64,000 nt of DNA from Fratercula arctica (lineage: Eukaryota; Chordata; Aves; Charadriiformes; Alcidae), in contig CANTUZ010000002.1 in NCBI GenBank assembly GCA_947846985.1, forward strand, positions 149,291,889 through 149,355,888, read 5' to 3'. The position numbers and the translations under genes are program-made. This document shows, piece by piece, positions 35,101 through 48,553 of this stretch. The notes beneath the pieces were generated by a model. That model was not told where the DNA came from. It was given only the letters and a program-made list of their open reading frames with translations, and searched no databases. The first letter of the stretch is position 1. The number at the start of each line of letters is the position of its first letter.

Positions 35101-38100
35101 TGTAGGTTGACTATCATCTTCTTCGGTGTCCTATCTTGGGAAGACACTCACCAGAGACATGAACGCAATAAATAAAAGGAAGGATATCAACAGGGAGATT
35201 ACAGACTGTATAAAGCCATTTGTGGTTATCCCAAGTTAGTAAGTGAATTTAAGAGAAGAGTTATCTTTTCCTGACTTATATAGCTGGTAGCTTTCTTGGA
35301 AACTAGAATTTGTGTTAGGTGGAGACTTCTTTTGCCTTGCATAGCAGGTCTGTCTTGTTCCTTCCCATTAGTCAATTTGCTCTTTGGAAGGACCTAATGT
35401 TTTACAGTTGTGTCTTTGAAATGTGTTTTGAATAAAGCTCCAGCCAAGAATGTTGTGTATGTCATTTGTGGGGAAAAGCTAAAGACTGCAGGAGCCTGCC
35501 ATGGTTATGTAACTTGCTTATTTTTATATCTGTTAACTACTGCTTTTGTTAATAAAGTTTATAAAAAAAAGTTTTATAGATTTATAAAAAACAAATAATT
35601 TTAAAAACAGTCACATATTTTGGTATTTTATATGAAGGTTCAATTGTACAAATTTTGCAAATAAAAAACAAAATCCCAGATGATTAACAAAATATGTGTT
35701 TATTTAAACATACAAATAAATACATTTTAAGGGGGTTTTACTCAGAAAAATCTGAATTCAATATTTGTCTTGCAAGACTTAGAAATCTGAGCCATGCCTT
35801 TGTAACTCTTAATGCACAGCAAAACAAAGAGAATGGAGTTTCCAAAACTGGAAGGCATATAGGATGACACTTGAGACAATAGGGATATTTCCCAGAAAAA
35901 ACATGAAAAGGTATAAACTGAGCTAAAACAGAATGTACCCTTTTTGCTCCATGGCATTAATCTCATAGTGTAATCTGTGAAAGTCTAAAGATAGATCAGA
36001 AATGATAAATGTAGTCAATATGTCCTGCAGAGTATTTGAATTGACAGAGCAATGTGACTGTATTAAGAAAACATAAAGCCTCATCCACTCAACATGAAGC
36101 AAACATTTATGTTATCACTTAATCTATAAGCCTAAACAAAATAAAGGAATTTGCAGGTACCAATGAACTCATTTTAATTCTTAAAATGTGAGAACCATGA
36201 CTCAAAATACTTTTTTTGGAACATGTTTCTTTATCTCAGCACATTAAGACACTTAGAGCTGCTCCACACCTACTCCGAAAAGCAATATGCGCAGTCATGA
36301 TATAAAAAAAAGCGTGCTAAAATAAGAACAAAAGCAAAAGCAGTGTGCCTAAAAGCCAATGTTGTCATTACCACAAGCCCACAAGGTTTTCAGTATGTCA
36401 CTACTTAAATCAGAGACAACCAGGCTTGGTTTATTGGCAGGACACTATGCTGAAATCTAAAGAACAATATCTAGTTTAAAGAAAATGGAAAACCTCTTCG
36501 TTGCCACAGTTTTTCATATCTAACTTGTCCCAGTGTGTAATATTCGGCATGACACAAAAGCCAGCTTGTTTGCATCAGGGCTGAAGCACCCTATAATCAA
36601 GAATCTATCATCGTTTAAATTACGAATCGCTGTTTGTGGAGCATTATGGATGATTTTTTCAATGGTTAGGTTTTGAACAGCCATACAGGTATGCTCAAAC
36701 CATTCTGAATTCATAAAAAATGTATTAATTTATTAAAGCATTTCAAATTCAAAGCCATAACTCAGTTTTCATTGCTTAAAATATGTCTGGATTTCTATGA
36801 AATAGTTAAAAACTCATGACAAATGTATACAAGAAGTTACAGATTTTATTCAGATTTGCAGTAGCTGTGTGGAAATTCTCTCTAATATAACTTTAGACAG
36901 AACCAAAAAAAACCCCTAAACCTTTAAAAAAACTTTCTGTAAATAACAAACATATGATTTGCTTGACTCATTTCTATTTTAAGCACTAAAGTATATATTA
37001 CCCATTTCAAACAGAAGCAGACTACTCTAGAAACTGGATTTCACAGGCATCTTCAACCTTCCAAAGACCGATCACAAGTAACCTCAGCATACTCACAGTA
37101 GCAAACCAAGCAGAATAAAACACACCACCACCAAAGTCCCAAGCTACTTGAATAACATTAAAATTGTCATACAGTTAATAATAATTACTTATTAAGTATG
37201 ACAAATAATTCTGTATCGAGGTAACCTCAACTAAAACCCATCTAAATGCCTCTGCTTTTTCTCAGTGTTCAGATAAGGGGTTGGATTCAAACTCTGTGGG
37301 AAGGAAGAGAGACAGGTTTGTCCCAGTGCCAATAATAAGCTGAGAATGAATCTTAGACAGGCAAACCCATGGACTATTTCTTTTGTCTTCATTTGTATTA
37401 TCTTTCCACTTTCCTTTTTACTTTGCAAACTATGCCAGTCTTCATATCCTAATAATTACCTCTTCCCCAGATCCCTTTCACCTCCACCTGTACTGTTAAT
37501 TCTATTCTCCCAGAATCTGACTTTCTTCAATTTCTTCACCAAAACCCATTTCAGTTGAAACATCAGGAGATCCCTCCCAATTATAGTGGGTTTTTTTTAC
37601 CAAAAGGTGTCAATACATTCACATGATTAGAATGAGACATCATTCTTGATTCTTGACAGCCCCTCTAAAGTTTTCCCCATACCCCATCTGTCTAATCCTT
37701 TATCCCATCCAATCATCATATCTGTCTAATATGCAAAATCTTCTGGTCAAGTATCTTGTCCTTTTATCCATTTCTGTATGGAGTTAAGCACACACATCAA
37801 CAATATTCACTGAATAATGAGGCCTCCTAACCCAATTTGTCCATTCATTGTACTGGAATGCAGTACAAGCTTCTTAACACAGAGCTTGAATAATAATCAA
37901 TGTATATCATCATGTAAACAACACAATCAATACATAATTCTACAGCTTTGAGAATTTGGATGAACTCTTAGCTTCCTATAGAAAATATCTCGATAACTTC
38001 ATTACAGTTTCAAGTAATATAAATTACATAAACTGACCTAATGACTCACTTCAAGGTGTGATAGAGCATGCTGTTCTCTAAGTAGCTTGCAAGAGAAAGA

Positions 38101-41100
38101 TCTACTCTGATAAGCTTGTAATATATCTTGAATTTAACACAGAAAGGAAAGACGAAGTGAAGCCGCATTAGAGGCCAATGGATTTAATTGAAAAATGTAC
38201 CTTGAATTAGGGGGATGTCTTGTTTATTGCCTTAAAAATAATAAGTCATGGTAGCGTATAGGGAATGCACTTAGCCAACATCAACACAGAGAATAGGAGG
38301 GGCTAGATATAAATGAATATGAGTGGATGTTTTTGTAACATTAGAAGAGATGTTTCCGAAATGCACAGTTTCTGACCTACCTAGACAAATCTTTTCTGTC
38401 TACCTTCCTTCAAACAGTTCCTACCTAATACTCACCTATCTGTGACTAATTTAGATGGTGAATTCCTTAGAAGACAGACCATGCTAAAATAAATGGTAAA
38501 TAATAATTATACATACGCATAGAAACAGAATAAACCTTCACTTGAGAGAATTAGATGTTTGAGGCTGCTGTTAGCGCAGCTACAGGGTAACATTTCCAGC
38601 AATATGCAATATTTATCATGTTTTCAATCATAAAAATTATATTCATGTAATATCTTCAAGCTTATCTTATTCAAGCTAAACCAGTTATCCACAGTATATG
38701 GGTTCATCCTGGCTCCTAGGCCTAATTATCGCATCATATATGTAAATCATGCCTGACTTAATACTGCAGCTGTACATCAAAAAGGAAAAATATACAGTAA
38801 CGTGTTCCCTTGGGATAATATGTATGAACTGGAGTTCTGCCTAATTAACCTGATGTCTGAAAGGTTAAAAGGGGGGTGGTGTGATTATTCTCACTATAAC
38901 TTTAAGGGTGTTTATTCATGGTGTACTGAAATAGCTACTGTGTATAGGTGTCATTGCCCTCTACTGGATCAAACCAAAACAGTTCAGTTGTTTATCTCAT
39001 GGGGTTGATATAACTGTAGGAATTTTCCTCAATTTAAAAAAAATAAGTATCAAGTTCACATTGTTAGGCAAACATATCAATTTTATTCTTGCAACAAATC
39101 CTAATGGCTTGAGTGAACTTACAGAAGCATAAAAACGAGAAAAGAAGCTGGAAAAAGCTTAAATGACCATACAATTCCATCTCCATGACTATCCTTGATA
39201 CATATAGTAGCACCTGTTCCTTATTCTCTGTTCCTGCTCTCACTTGACTTATATACAAGCTACACTCTTCTGCAACCAGCGTTCTGTTTTGGTATCGTGT
39301 TTCATCATTCTCCACTCTCTTTATGTCATCATTGTTTCAATCTTCAAGCCACTGAATCCTTACGCCTTAGATTCTCAGCAGATTGCCCTGCTATTTCCAT
39401 TCTTGTCTCTCCAGCAGCATTTCTGGTTTCTGCTCTTCTTCAGATTCCATCCACACGACTACATCAATAATAGTTGTTGTTGCTGTTTGGATTTTAATTT
39501 GCCTTTGGATTTTTGCCCTGTGGGCTTTTGAAACACGTTTAAAGCTCTTTTTACTATGTTAATGAGTTTGTGCCCCAAAATGACCTCCTTGTCTGAAGGA
39601 CACCGTCTATCTTCCATTTCTTTGACCTGAAACACTAGAAAAGAATGAAGATGAAAACTTTACATGCAATATCTTCAGTTACAATCAAATTCCACAGGTT
39701 TAAAAACAATAATTTTGGGGCAGAAGATAAGAAAAACTCTTTCTCACCTTTCACTTTCATTTGTTAAAGGAAACATGAGATCTATTTAATGTGTATAACC
39801 TCTCATTTGGCCAGGTCATAACAATTATAATTAAAAAAGAAAACAACAGAATTTGGGTCGACATGGAACAGGTATAGCTACTTCTCTTCTCTATCTCTTT
39901 TCTTTAGAATTTCAAAAAGAGGGAAGTCATGCAGGATGTGAGTCTTTTCTTCAGAACCCTTTAAGATTACAAGAGTACTTTAGAGTTCTCATATGCAAAC
40001 AGCCAGGTAATAACTTGAACACCAGCAGATAGCACTCAGAAGTATATATCATAATTCCCAATTTTTGTAGGACAGTTGTACCCTGAAAATGGTTTCTTCA
40101 GACTGTTCTTTGTATCAGTGTCTATTTGTGTGCTGCAGAAGTACAGTCTTGTTCCAGGTTTTTCCTCCTTTTTCCTAATAGGGAAAGTTTATATACAAAT
40201 GTGAAGGGCAATCTTGTGTATACTGGTGGCCAGATCCAATAGAATTGTGTGGAAATAATATGTATATGCTTTTACACTGAACTGGAAAACCTTTTTTTTT
40301 CCTGCATTTAACCTTGAATTCCAGCTTCCAATTGTCCTCTTCAACAATGACTCAACGATTTAGTCATACGGTCACAATGAACTTAAAAAAGGAATTGTAC
40401 CTGTATCACTTCCACTATTTTAACATCTATCTGTTGCTAAGTATGGTTAAAAGGAATCTTTATCTTCTCAGAAAGTGATGGGGTGGCAATGAGAAAATCC
40501 TCATTACTTTTCACCCACTTCAGCTCTTTTAGAAACTCTTGTAATTAATTCTTATGTGGCACTACCTACTTAGCAGCTCCCTCCAGGGATGACTTCATAA
40601 TCAAAATTTAAATATGAAATATTTTCCAAAAAAATCAAGCCTAATTTTTCAGGGGGAAACACCAGAATTTGTCTGTCTTATTTCTACTGATAGGAATCAC
40701 ACTGTCAATCATCACATTGAAAATCAGGGGCGTATGATTTACACAGTAAAGTTCATCCAGAATTAACACAGTTTCCAAAAAAAGAGAGCTCCAGACTTTG
40801 GCTCTGATCTAAGTTTCCTCAAAATCCAGAAGTGTCGAGACCCTGTTTGATTCCTGTTTATCTCTAATTGAAAACAGAATGAAAATTTCCCAATATTTCC
40901 ATCTGGCAAATACACTTTATCATGAACATCAAAAGGAATCTCAAAATCAGGAAGATCATGCACAATAACACAAAATTAAACTGAAATTGATTAGAAGTTT
41001 GCATTGGATAAACATTCAAAGTTTATGAAAATTATCCAATTTATTCAGATCAGCAAAATAGGAACTGATGTCTCTCTCATGTGGTCAGGCTTTCTGCTTG

Positions 41101-42009
41101 TTTCTGCCTAATCCAGGCTTAGTATGAGAAAGAAAAAAATCGAAGCAAAGATAAAGAAATCTAGAAGAAGCTTAGCAACATATTACTAAATTAGATCTAT
41201 TCTGTCTATCCATATGATGAGATTTATAAAGTTAATATTATTAAGCAATTATTTTTTCACTTATGGTTAAGAAGTCAGAGAGGAACTTAATGAAGTAGTA
41301 CAAGCTACATGGAGAAGTCTGGTAAGCAGGGGATTTTGGAGTTCCCAGAAAGATGCTCAGCTTCCCCTTTCTTTCAAAAGATTGACATCAAGATCATGCC
41401 CCTTTTTATGTTATAGTGGATCAGCAACTTTTCGGCATCAAATTATCAATGTTTTGTTGTATCACATCCTTTCTGCAGTCCCATCAATGTCACGAGTTTA
41501 ATTCAATTGTATGGTTGTCTTCTCCATGCAGTGGACAGGTCACATGTTAGACGGCAGCCAGGCATTACTTCCAAGAGGGAAACTTTAAAATTTTTTACAA
41601 ACATCAGACAAAAAGGTGAATCAAAATCTCATACGTAGAAACAAGACACAAGTCTACTCTTCCCTAAATTTTGTGGACTACCTAAGAAATTGTACTGTTT
41701 ATTACTTTTTTCTCAGGTCATATACATCCCAGAGTTTATCATGTAGAGAAGTCTGATGGAAATACAAAGACTGATATGAAGGAAGTATGGATGGAAATAT
41801 CTGTGTGGGAAAGCACCAGAAGAAGCCATACTGAATGGCATCTATTGCTGCCACAGCACAAATGAGTGGTAAGCAGGAGGTATGCACAGTGATAACAAAA
41901 GGGAGGACTCAATGTTACAGCCCTTTATCTGTGCCATTCCTCTTCCGGCTGTCCCAAGAAGATAGGCAGCCATAAAGGTACCCAAAACTAGGGAACAAAA
42001 CCCATAGCA
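32111..42009. other. Ten-kilobase stretch without recognisable genes or repeats
   Basis: This is the largest block in which I recognise no mobile element. It is AT-rich and open frames rarely pass 90 codons. At 35429-35434 and 35550-35555 there are AATAAA signals in a T- and GT-rich setting, and the second is followed by a short A-run. They could mark a transcript end or an old processed copy, but no body is recognisable. The stretch 38560-38760 looks like unique, mixed-word AT sequence that may be conserved. Confidence 0.5.
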
Positions 42010-42496
42010 ATTTTGATTAGAACAAGGGCAAACTGAAGTGACTTCAGCAAAGGGCCATGAAGATGCTCAGGGTGGAAGCATTTGCCTTATGAGGAGGGAC
42101 TGAGGTAGCTGAGCTGTTTCAGCATGGAGAAGGGATGGCTTTTGTATGGGTCTAACAGCAGCCGCCAGTGCCTCCCAGGACATCAAGAAGATGGAACTAG
42201 ACTTTTCATAGGAGTGAACAGCTGGATGATGAGAGAGCAGGCATAAACTGGAACAAAACAGGTTCAGGCTGGAACTAAGGAAAAGCTTTTTCCCTATGAG
42301 GACAGTCAGGCATTGGAGGAGGTTGTCCAGGGGTGTTGTGGCAACTCCATCCCAGGAGGATTTCAAACACCAATTAGGCAAAGTCCTGAGCAACTGGGAC
42401 TGACCTCAGGTCTGACCATGCTTCAGCAGGAGATCGGGCTTGAGACTTCCTGAGGCCCCTTCCAGCCTGAATTATCCTGTGATCCTATGATCCTGT
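42010..42496 (+). mobile_element. Old CR1 LINE 3' portion
   Basis: From about 42045 the sequence follows the CR1 post-RT region: 'agggccatgaagatg', then 'gaggagggactgaggtagctgagctgtttcagcatggagaag'. Next come 'gttcaggctggaactaaggaaaagctttttcc' and 'ggaggttgtccaggggtgttgtgg'. It ends with 'aggccccttccagcctgaattatcctgtgatcctatgatcctgt' at 42496. Several indels break the reading frame. The 'gcctgaattatcctgtgatcc' ending is a different subfamily from the copies at 9.5 and 16.1 kb. The left edge is fuzzy; 42010-42045 is included with doubt. Confidence 0.85.
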
Positions 42497-42686
42497 AAGA
42501 CACGCAGAAGATAGCATAAGTGAGATTCTAAGGCAACAGATCACTGTAAGGGTGTAGACCTATCCAAAATCCAGTTTGTTGCTGCCAGTCAAGAGGAACC
42601 TAAGAAACAAAGTGAGGAATGGGTAGCTGGTGTCTCTTGTCCTCCATGTCTCTCACAAGTGATCCTGGCTAGACCACTTGGTGTCT

Positions 42687-42782
42687 TAGAATCACAGAAT
42701 TGTCTAGGTTGGAAGGGACCTTTCAGATCATTGAATCTTACCATCAATCTAACACTGACAAAAACCATCACTAAAACATGTT
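42687..42782 (-). mobile_element. CR1 LINE 3' end (minus strand)
   Basis: On the + strand it reads AGAATCACAGAATTGTCTAG, then 'gttggaagggacctttcagatcattgaatcttaccatcaatctaacactgacaaaaaccatcactaaaacatg'. This is the reverse complement of a CR1 3' end of the type whose UTR carries the 'ccaccactaaaccatgtcc' block. Only about 95 bases survived 5' truncation. Its tail faces the tail of the CR1 on the left, 190 bases away. Confidence 0.88.
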
Positions 42783-45700
42783 GCTTGTAAGTAATTTGCT
42801 TCTAAGTATGTGGGTGTGAGAGTATGAGGGAGTGAAATCATGAGAACATGAGGGTGAGTGAATGAAATCAGTTTTATTATAAACTTTACCTTCCCCTCAC
42901 AGAAGCTTACTCACTAACTTCCCACAGATGTTCTCTTCCTAAGGGACTTGACGGATCTAAAAGTGAGAAGGTTTTACAGGATACCACATTTATGGCAGAA
43001 TCTCTGTATTATAAGACCAGTAATTCCACAGGAAGGTGCATCAGACTTAGCTCTGAGAACTCCTTTCTTTCAAGAGAAACAGAAGGAGGAAAATGTTCTT
43101 ATTTTGTGGCCATTTTCAGTCTACATTCTATAATGGGAAGCACACCTAGCTGTCACATGGGCCTCTGGTGCCTTTTGTAGGAAACATCTCAGTCTTTTGA
43201 TCAGACCTTTCAAAAGTGACCAACAGACATGTAGAATCCAAACAGGAGCACCTCAGACTATGGTCATTTTCCTTTCCAGTGATACCATGCACAGTCCACA
43301 GGCAGAAGGACACTGAAATCTTTCCTAAAGATAGTGCTGTATGTAGAGTGCAAATTTCACGAAATATTCCCGTTATTTTAAGAACAGCAGAGATTTGTGA
43401 AGGAAACAGAGGCATCAAACGAAGAGATTGACTACTTTTCTTGGAACGGCTAAAGGGGTCTTCACAAAATCTAAGTTAATTTGGTATACCTCTGGAGCCT
43501 GCCTTTGTGGTCAGCAGACAGAGATAAGCTCCCTAAGCAAGCCCTGAGCCCTGGACTTTATTTTGACATTAGCAGAAACCTAGGAAGACTGGTGCTTTAT
43601 TGATAGCCTCCTGGATAGCCAGTTAGTAGCAGCCAGCATGCAGCTTATAACAGGAGGTCATGATGAACAGAAGAGTTGGAAGCTTGGCCACTATCTGGGA
43701 AAGAAATATCGCCATGAAACAAGCTTGAAGAAGGAATCAGCAGAGGATCTAAGTTGTGAAAAGTGTCAACAAAACCCAAATACAGGCCAGAAAAATTACT
43801 AGAGCTAATAGAAAACTGACCTTAACTTGTTGACGCTAAGCACCTGAATTAACCCAAAGGTGAAGGTAAGCATATTCTCACATGTTATACTCCATCTTCT
43901 GCCACAATATTGCAAAGCCAAGAACTTGTACTCAGAGGGCTGAAGGTTAGGTTCAAGGTTTGTTTGGGTTTATACGGGTGCTTTGCTACCGCTTGTTAGA
44001 CCACAGAGAAAATAACGACCATGGTGGTATCACACCACTTTAGTGGGATTCAGGTCCCAGTTCAGATATTGCCTTTTAGCATTTAACTGTCTAAAGGCAG
44101 AGCTAGTTAACAGAGTTACCGGAATCTAGAGGTAGATTTAGCAATTTGTAGGTGTATGTAAACGTAAGTGTATTAACCTGCAAGATGAACTCCACGCTAC
44201 ATGTCATTGAACCGGATGCTACCAGTATTGAGTGAGTCTGTAGTCCATACAGGATGAATCAAAGTGTAAAGACATTCGAACTCTTATATATCCTTAGCCC
44301 ATCTGGGAAAACAGCAAACAATACATATGTGCAGTTTTAAAACAACAGTACCGGTTAAAAGGGGAAAGGAATCATCACAGCTTTTCTGAGAAACTGAAAT
44401 TATAAAGGTACATACAAAAAGACCATCTGGTTCTAAATACATTCTATCTAAAACCAGACATAATTAAAGTGAGGAACAAGAAAAGATTAAAGTTAAAATA
44501 ATTTGCCCAAACATGCCCGTACTTCAATTTACTGAAAACATCTCCGTATTTTGGAGTTGAGGAGTATGTAAGAACTATGATGGAACAGGAGGAACTTTTA
44601 GAAGATAATGGCTCGGGGAACATAAGAATATACACGGACCTGGTCTAGCAGTGTGAGAAGCATGTAAGACACTGTAGCAAACAGCAAACACGAGGGTGCT
44701 CATTAGCACAATTCTGCTTTAAAATGCACTTAAGGAGACACCTAACTTTTGAACACGTTTAAACTACCTCTGACTAAGGAGACTAAGCTTGTGCTTAAAG
44801 GTTTTCTGAAATCAAGTCATTGAAAGCTTTGAAACATACATAACTTGGAAATTACAGGAATGGACAGAACAGAAATGTGCCGGAGTAAAAGCAGATAAAT
44901 ATCAGAGATAAAGGGAGCTTGGCAGAACAGGTCCTTAAAAAAGAGAATTGTACTGACAAGATCCTTAACTTCCAAAGTGCCTATATTTTAACAGTATATG
45001 CCTTTCAGAAATATAGCCAAGATTCATTCACAGCATGGATATCAAACACAAAGCCTACTGATGCTTTATATTTTGGATTGTGAATAAGCATGCTTTTCTA
45101 CAGTGTTTTAGAAACCTTTAGTACGTGTTATTTTCTAAAATAAACAGGAATAAAAAAATACCTCCATTTACTGAATGATTTTTGGAGGACAGATGAGATC
45201 TATGGCAGTGATTTTATCTCCACTGTAATTTATTTTATTTCCAATTTTATTTGATTGCATTAACCAAAAGAATGACTTAACCAGAAAAAATGGTGAAAAG
45301 AAAATTAAAGCCAAGTTCTAGATGTGTAATAGCTTGTTTTCCAACAGCATGTTTTTGAAACAGATCAGTTTACTAAGATGTAATATTCTTTGAGAGGATA
45401 AGTGAAAGTGTCGTCAACACCTTCCATTTCTAGCTGATGGATTTGAGGCTGTTGAGAAGTAAAGACCATTCAAATACTGGTGGCAGGAGTCAGGAAATAT
45501 GATGACAAGCTGAAGAACTATATTAAGCGATGCAGGGGAAGTAGACTGTGATAAAATAGATAACAAATGCAGCTATCTCCACAACAGGTGAGTGAACAGA
45601 TCAGAACACATGAGCTAGAAATAAACGAGTAAAAGTGTTGAACTACTGCTGTAATATGGTGGGAAAGCAATCCAGCTACGAAGCAAAACCTTTTGAGTTC

Positions 45701-46730
45701 TAAAACCCTATGAAAACAGGTAAGATTAATAATATGGAGAAAACAAAGCCTCATCGTCAATACCCTGTGGGCCCCTCTCGGAGATGTTTATTCAAGGCTT
45801 TACTGCCCCTGCCTAAAAAAGGAAGAAAAAAAAAAAAAAGGACAGGGGAAAAAAACTCAACCTTATCAAATCTTTCTCTCTCTGCACAGGCTTCCAGAGA
45901 GTTTTATGTGCTTCCAGTTAACGAGAAGCTGCAATGCCAAAACCCCTGTGATCCACACATCCCCTGGGACCGACAGCAGCACAAGGCCAAGCACAGACAG
46001 GGGCTTTTTTCGCACTGGCTCAGCAATGCAGTTGCTCTTTTCATATAGAGTAGTGGGAGGGTGATCACTTTTGCCCTCCCAAAATGTGTGCCAGGATTGA
46101 AGATTTGCCCTTTGAACAGAACAGTCATTAGTTTGGTTCCCTGCCACTATTTACTTCCAAGACCAAAAAATATATTCACTTTTTCCTATAATCCATTTGT
46201 GACTAAATATTGTCTGCTATATTCGCAATTCTTCAGTAAGGTCTGTGAGTGGGTAAATACAGTAGCCCAGTCAAGAAGGTAAAACTTAAAGGTGATTCAG
46301 GAAAATGCAGGTCGCGGAAGTCAAAGCTCTGGGAGGAAGTAAGAGATGAAGGTTAAAATGAAGAAAGAAGATGATGATGAAGAAAAGCAGATAAGCATAA
46401 AAGAATGATTCCTTAGCAGGGGAACTTAATGTTTTGGTTTTTTGAAATTCTGGTTTTAAAGGGCTGGTGAAAGAATGATATCAAAATTTTAGGGAACTTT
46501 TTTATTAGCTGAGATTAATTTTATGCTGCACTTTCATACATTTAGATATTTGTAAATAAGTGCAGCTGTATGTAAAAAATAAGTATAATTGAATAAAATG
46601 TAACTGTAAATAAAGTATCTATGAATATATAAATGTTGAGAGTCATCTTCAGGAAACAAAAAGTCTATCTGTATGTGTTTTATTGTGATATAGCATACAA
46701 TTTCTTGTAAAATAATTGGAAATCATTTGT
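42783..46730. other. Unique non-coding stretch
   Basis: No gene recognised. There is a poly-A run at 45825-45839, a purine-rich stretch with GAAGAT repeats near 46355-46400, and AATAAA signals near 46600 in AT-rich DNA. A loose set of 'gagtga/gtgagag' words lies at 42810-42865. Confidence 0.55.
45825..45839. repeat. Poly-A tract
   Basis: About fifteen A bases between purine-rich words. Simple low-complexity sequence. Confidence 0.75.
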
Positions 46731-47184
46731 ATCATAGAATTATGGTTTTATGTAATAGAATTATAGAATTTTGAGGCTGGCAAGCACTTCTGGAGATCAC
46801 CTAGTCCAACACCCCTGCCCAGAGCAGCGTCAGGTAGAGCCGGCTGCTCACGGATCATGTCCAGATTGCTTCTGAATACCTCTGCAATCTCTCTGGGCAA
46901 CCCATGTTCAACCACACTCACAGTAAAAAGTTTTTTCTTACATTTAAATGGAATTTCTTGTTTTTACAGCTGTGCACAATTACCTCTTGTCCTGTCACTG
47001 AGCACCACTGAAAAGAGCTTGGCTCTGTCTTTGCCCCACCTCCCACCCCCATCAAGTATTTATGTACATTGGTAAGATCCCCCAAGCCTTCTTTTCTCAA
47101 TGCTGTACAGTCCCAGCTCGCTCAACATCTCCTCATATGACAGATGTTCCCATCCCTTAATCACCCTTGTGCTCCTTTGCTGCA
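46731..47184 (-). mobile_element. Old CR1 LINE 3' portion (minus strand)
   Basis: The left edge carries decayed reverse-complement octamers (ATCATAGAATTATGG and AGAATTATAGAATTTTGAGG). Then comes 'agcacttctggagatcacctagtccaacacccctgcc', a recognised CR1 3' block in reverse. Going right, the coding part can be followed in reverse: 'gttcttc...ttacatttaaatggaatttc', 'caattacctcttgtcctgtcactg', 'ctcgctcaacatctcctcatatgacagatgttcccatcccttaatcacccttgtg'. It stops abruptly near 47184, the 5' truncation point. Indels and stops make it non-functional. The spacing and blocks match older CR1 subfamilies. Confidence 0.88.
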
Positions 47185-48206
47185 ATCACAATATCACCTA
47201 ACAGCACCACAAAGTGTAAGTGTTGTTTGACTTCAGCTGGAGCAAGGTTAGACCAAGGCTCCATGCTTTTAGAATCCAGTCATTTCTTCAAAGCATGTAA
47301 AAAGTATGGCCTTATACTGGCATCGATCACATGTCTTCTGGGAATGAGCCAATGTTCTTCCCAGTGGAGTGTTTTACTTCAGAGACCACAATCATATTCT
47401 GTGGTCTTCCATCATCCTGTTTCAGGTGGTGACTTGACTAAATTCTAACAGAAAATTTCCGTGACATGGGTTGGCAGATGAAACGGAAGGGATTCCTCTG
47501 TGTTTGATGCAGGTACAACAGGGTTTTTTAGTTTTTAAATTTTTTTTCTGTTTAAATTAATAGTAAAGAAAAGGAAGAATTCAGAGGTTAGGGGGCACCT
47601 GTGGAGGGTTCCTTATATCTCTGTTTTGTGAATGCTCACATCTAATGCATTCCAGTGTAGTGGCCCATGTTCAACAGGAGGGGTGAACTCTACCTCACCC
47701 GTACTGAGGGCAGCCTTGCTAGGGGAAGGTAGGGTCATGGTGGTGTGTCTGGAGGCCCCTTCAGGCCAACCTGGCTCCAGGGAACCGAGGCTGCAGGTGA
47801 CTCATCTGATCATCATCATTCATGGATGTGACAACAGGTACCACCACTGCCTTACCCAATTTGAGTAAGTCAGGCTTGTTCTGAGCATATTCAGCACTGC
47901 AAGCTCCACAGAGGACTAAAATACAGAGTTTTTTCTTGTCTGAACTTAAAAAAGCCTCTGGCAGGAGGCAGGCAAACACTGCATTAGAGGTAAGGACCTG
48001 ACCCAACATGACCAGGAGCACAGTTTCAGACTTATTATAGCATTTCTACCTGAAACTTTATATGCCAAAGATAGTTGAGATGTCTTCACATACTAAACAG
48101 GGTTTCCTAAAAAACACTACTAAATGTAGGCTCCTCAAATGTTCCTTAACAGAATTCCAGACATACAAATATTTTATGGAATGCTGGTTCTTAGGGCTCA
48201 AAAAGC

Positions 48207-48235
48207 CATCTGTAAAATGAGGATAACACTAGATT
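48207..48235. mobile_element. Possible L2/MIR-type ancient repeat relic
   Basis: CATCTGTAAAATGAGGATAA closely matches the 'catctgtaaaatggggataataat' core seen in L2 3' ends and, in reverse, in MIR SINEs of amniotes. Flanking bases do not extend the match convincingly, so the element boundaries are unknown and chance cannot be excluded. Confidence 0.35.
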
Positions 48236-48532
48236 ACTTTCTGGCAACCAAATTCAAAATCTCTCAGTAACGTCCCGCTCTCAGGACCAGAATGAATGTC
48301 TCTCAGAATGACAGTATGAGGCACAGGCTGCCTCCTAAGTGGAAGTCTACTTAAAGCATTCAGAAAACCCCGGCCTTGGAGCTAAGATCAGCTAATGCCC
48401 AAGAGAATTTCTTGGGCCAATCTCTAAATGCTGCAACACTGACCACTTAAATCTGTATGAGGACAACAGCAAATGGACAGCCAAAACATTGCTCCCAGTC
48501 TTCCTCTCCCTCCCCTCCCTGAGACTCTGTGA

Positions 48533-48553
48533 GACATTTCTCTGAGAAATGTC
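48533..48553. other. 21-base near-perfect palindrome
   Basis: GACATTTCTC, a single central T, and GAGAAATGTC: ten-base arms that pair exactly. It could form a small cruciform or hairpin, or be bound by a dimeric factor. One such match is not unexpected in 64 kb. Confidence 0.5.

Noticed and set aside
35410..35600. Short frame followed by AATAAA and an A-run, looking like a processed pseudogene end
   Set aside because: The A-run is only about eight bases, no parent gene is recognisable, and no flanking duplication is seen.
40763..40963. Minus-strand 66-codon frame that reads protein-like at first sight
   Set aside because: No matching family comes to mind, no good splice sites at its borders, and neighbouring sequence is plain AT-rich DNA.
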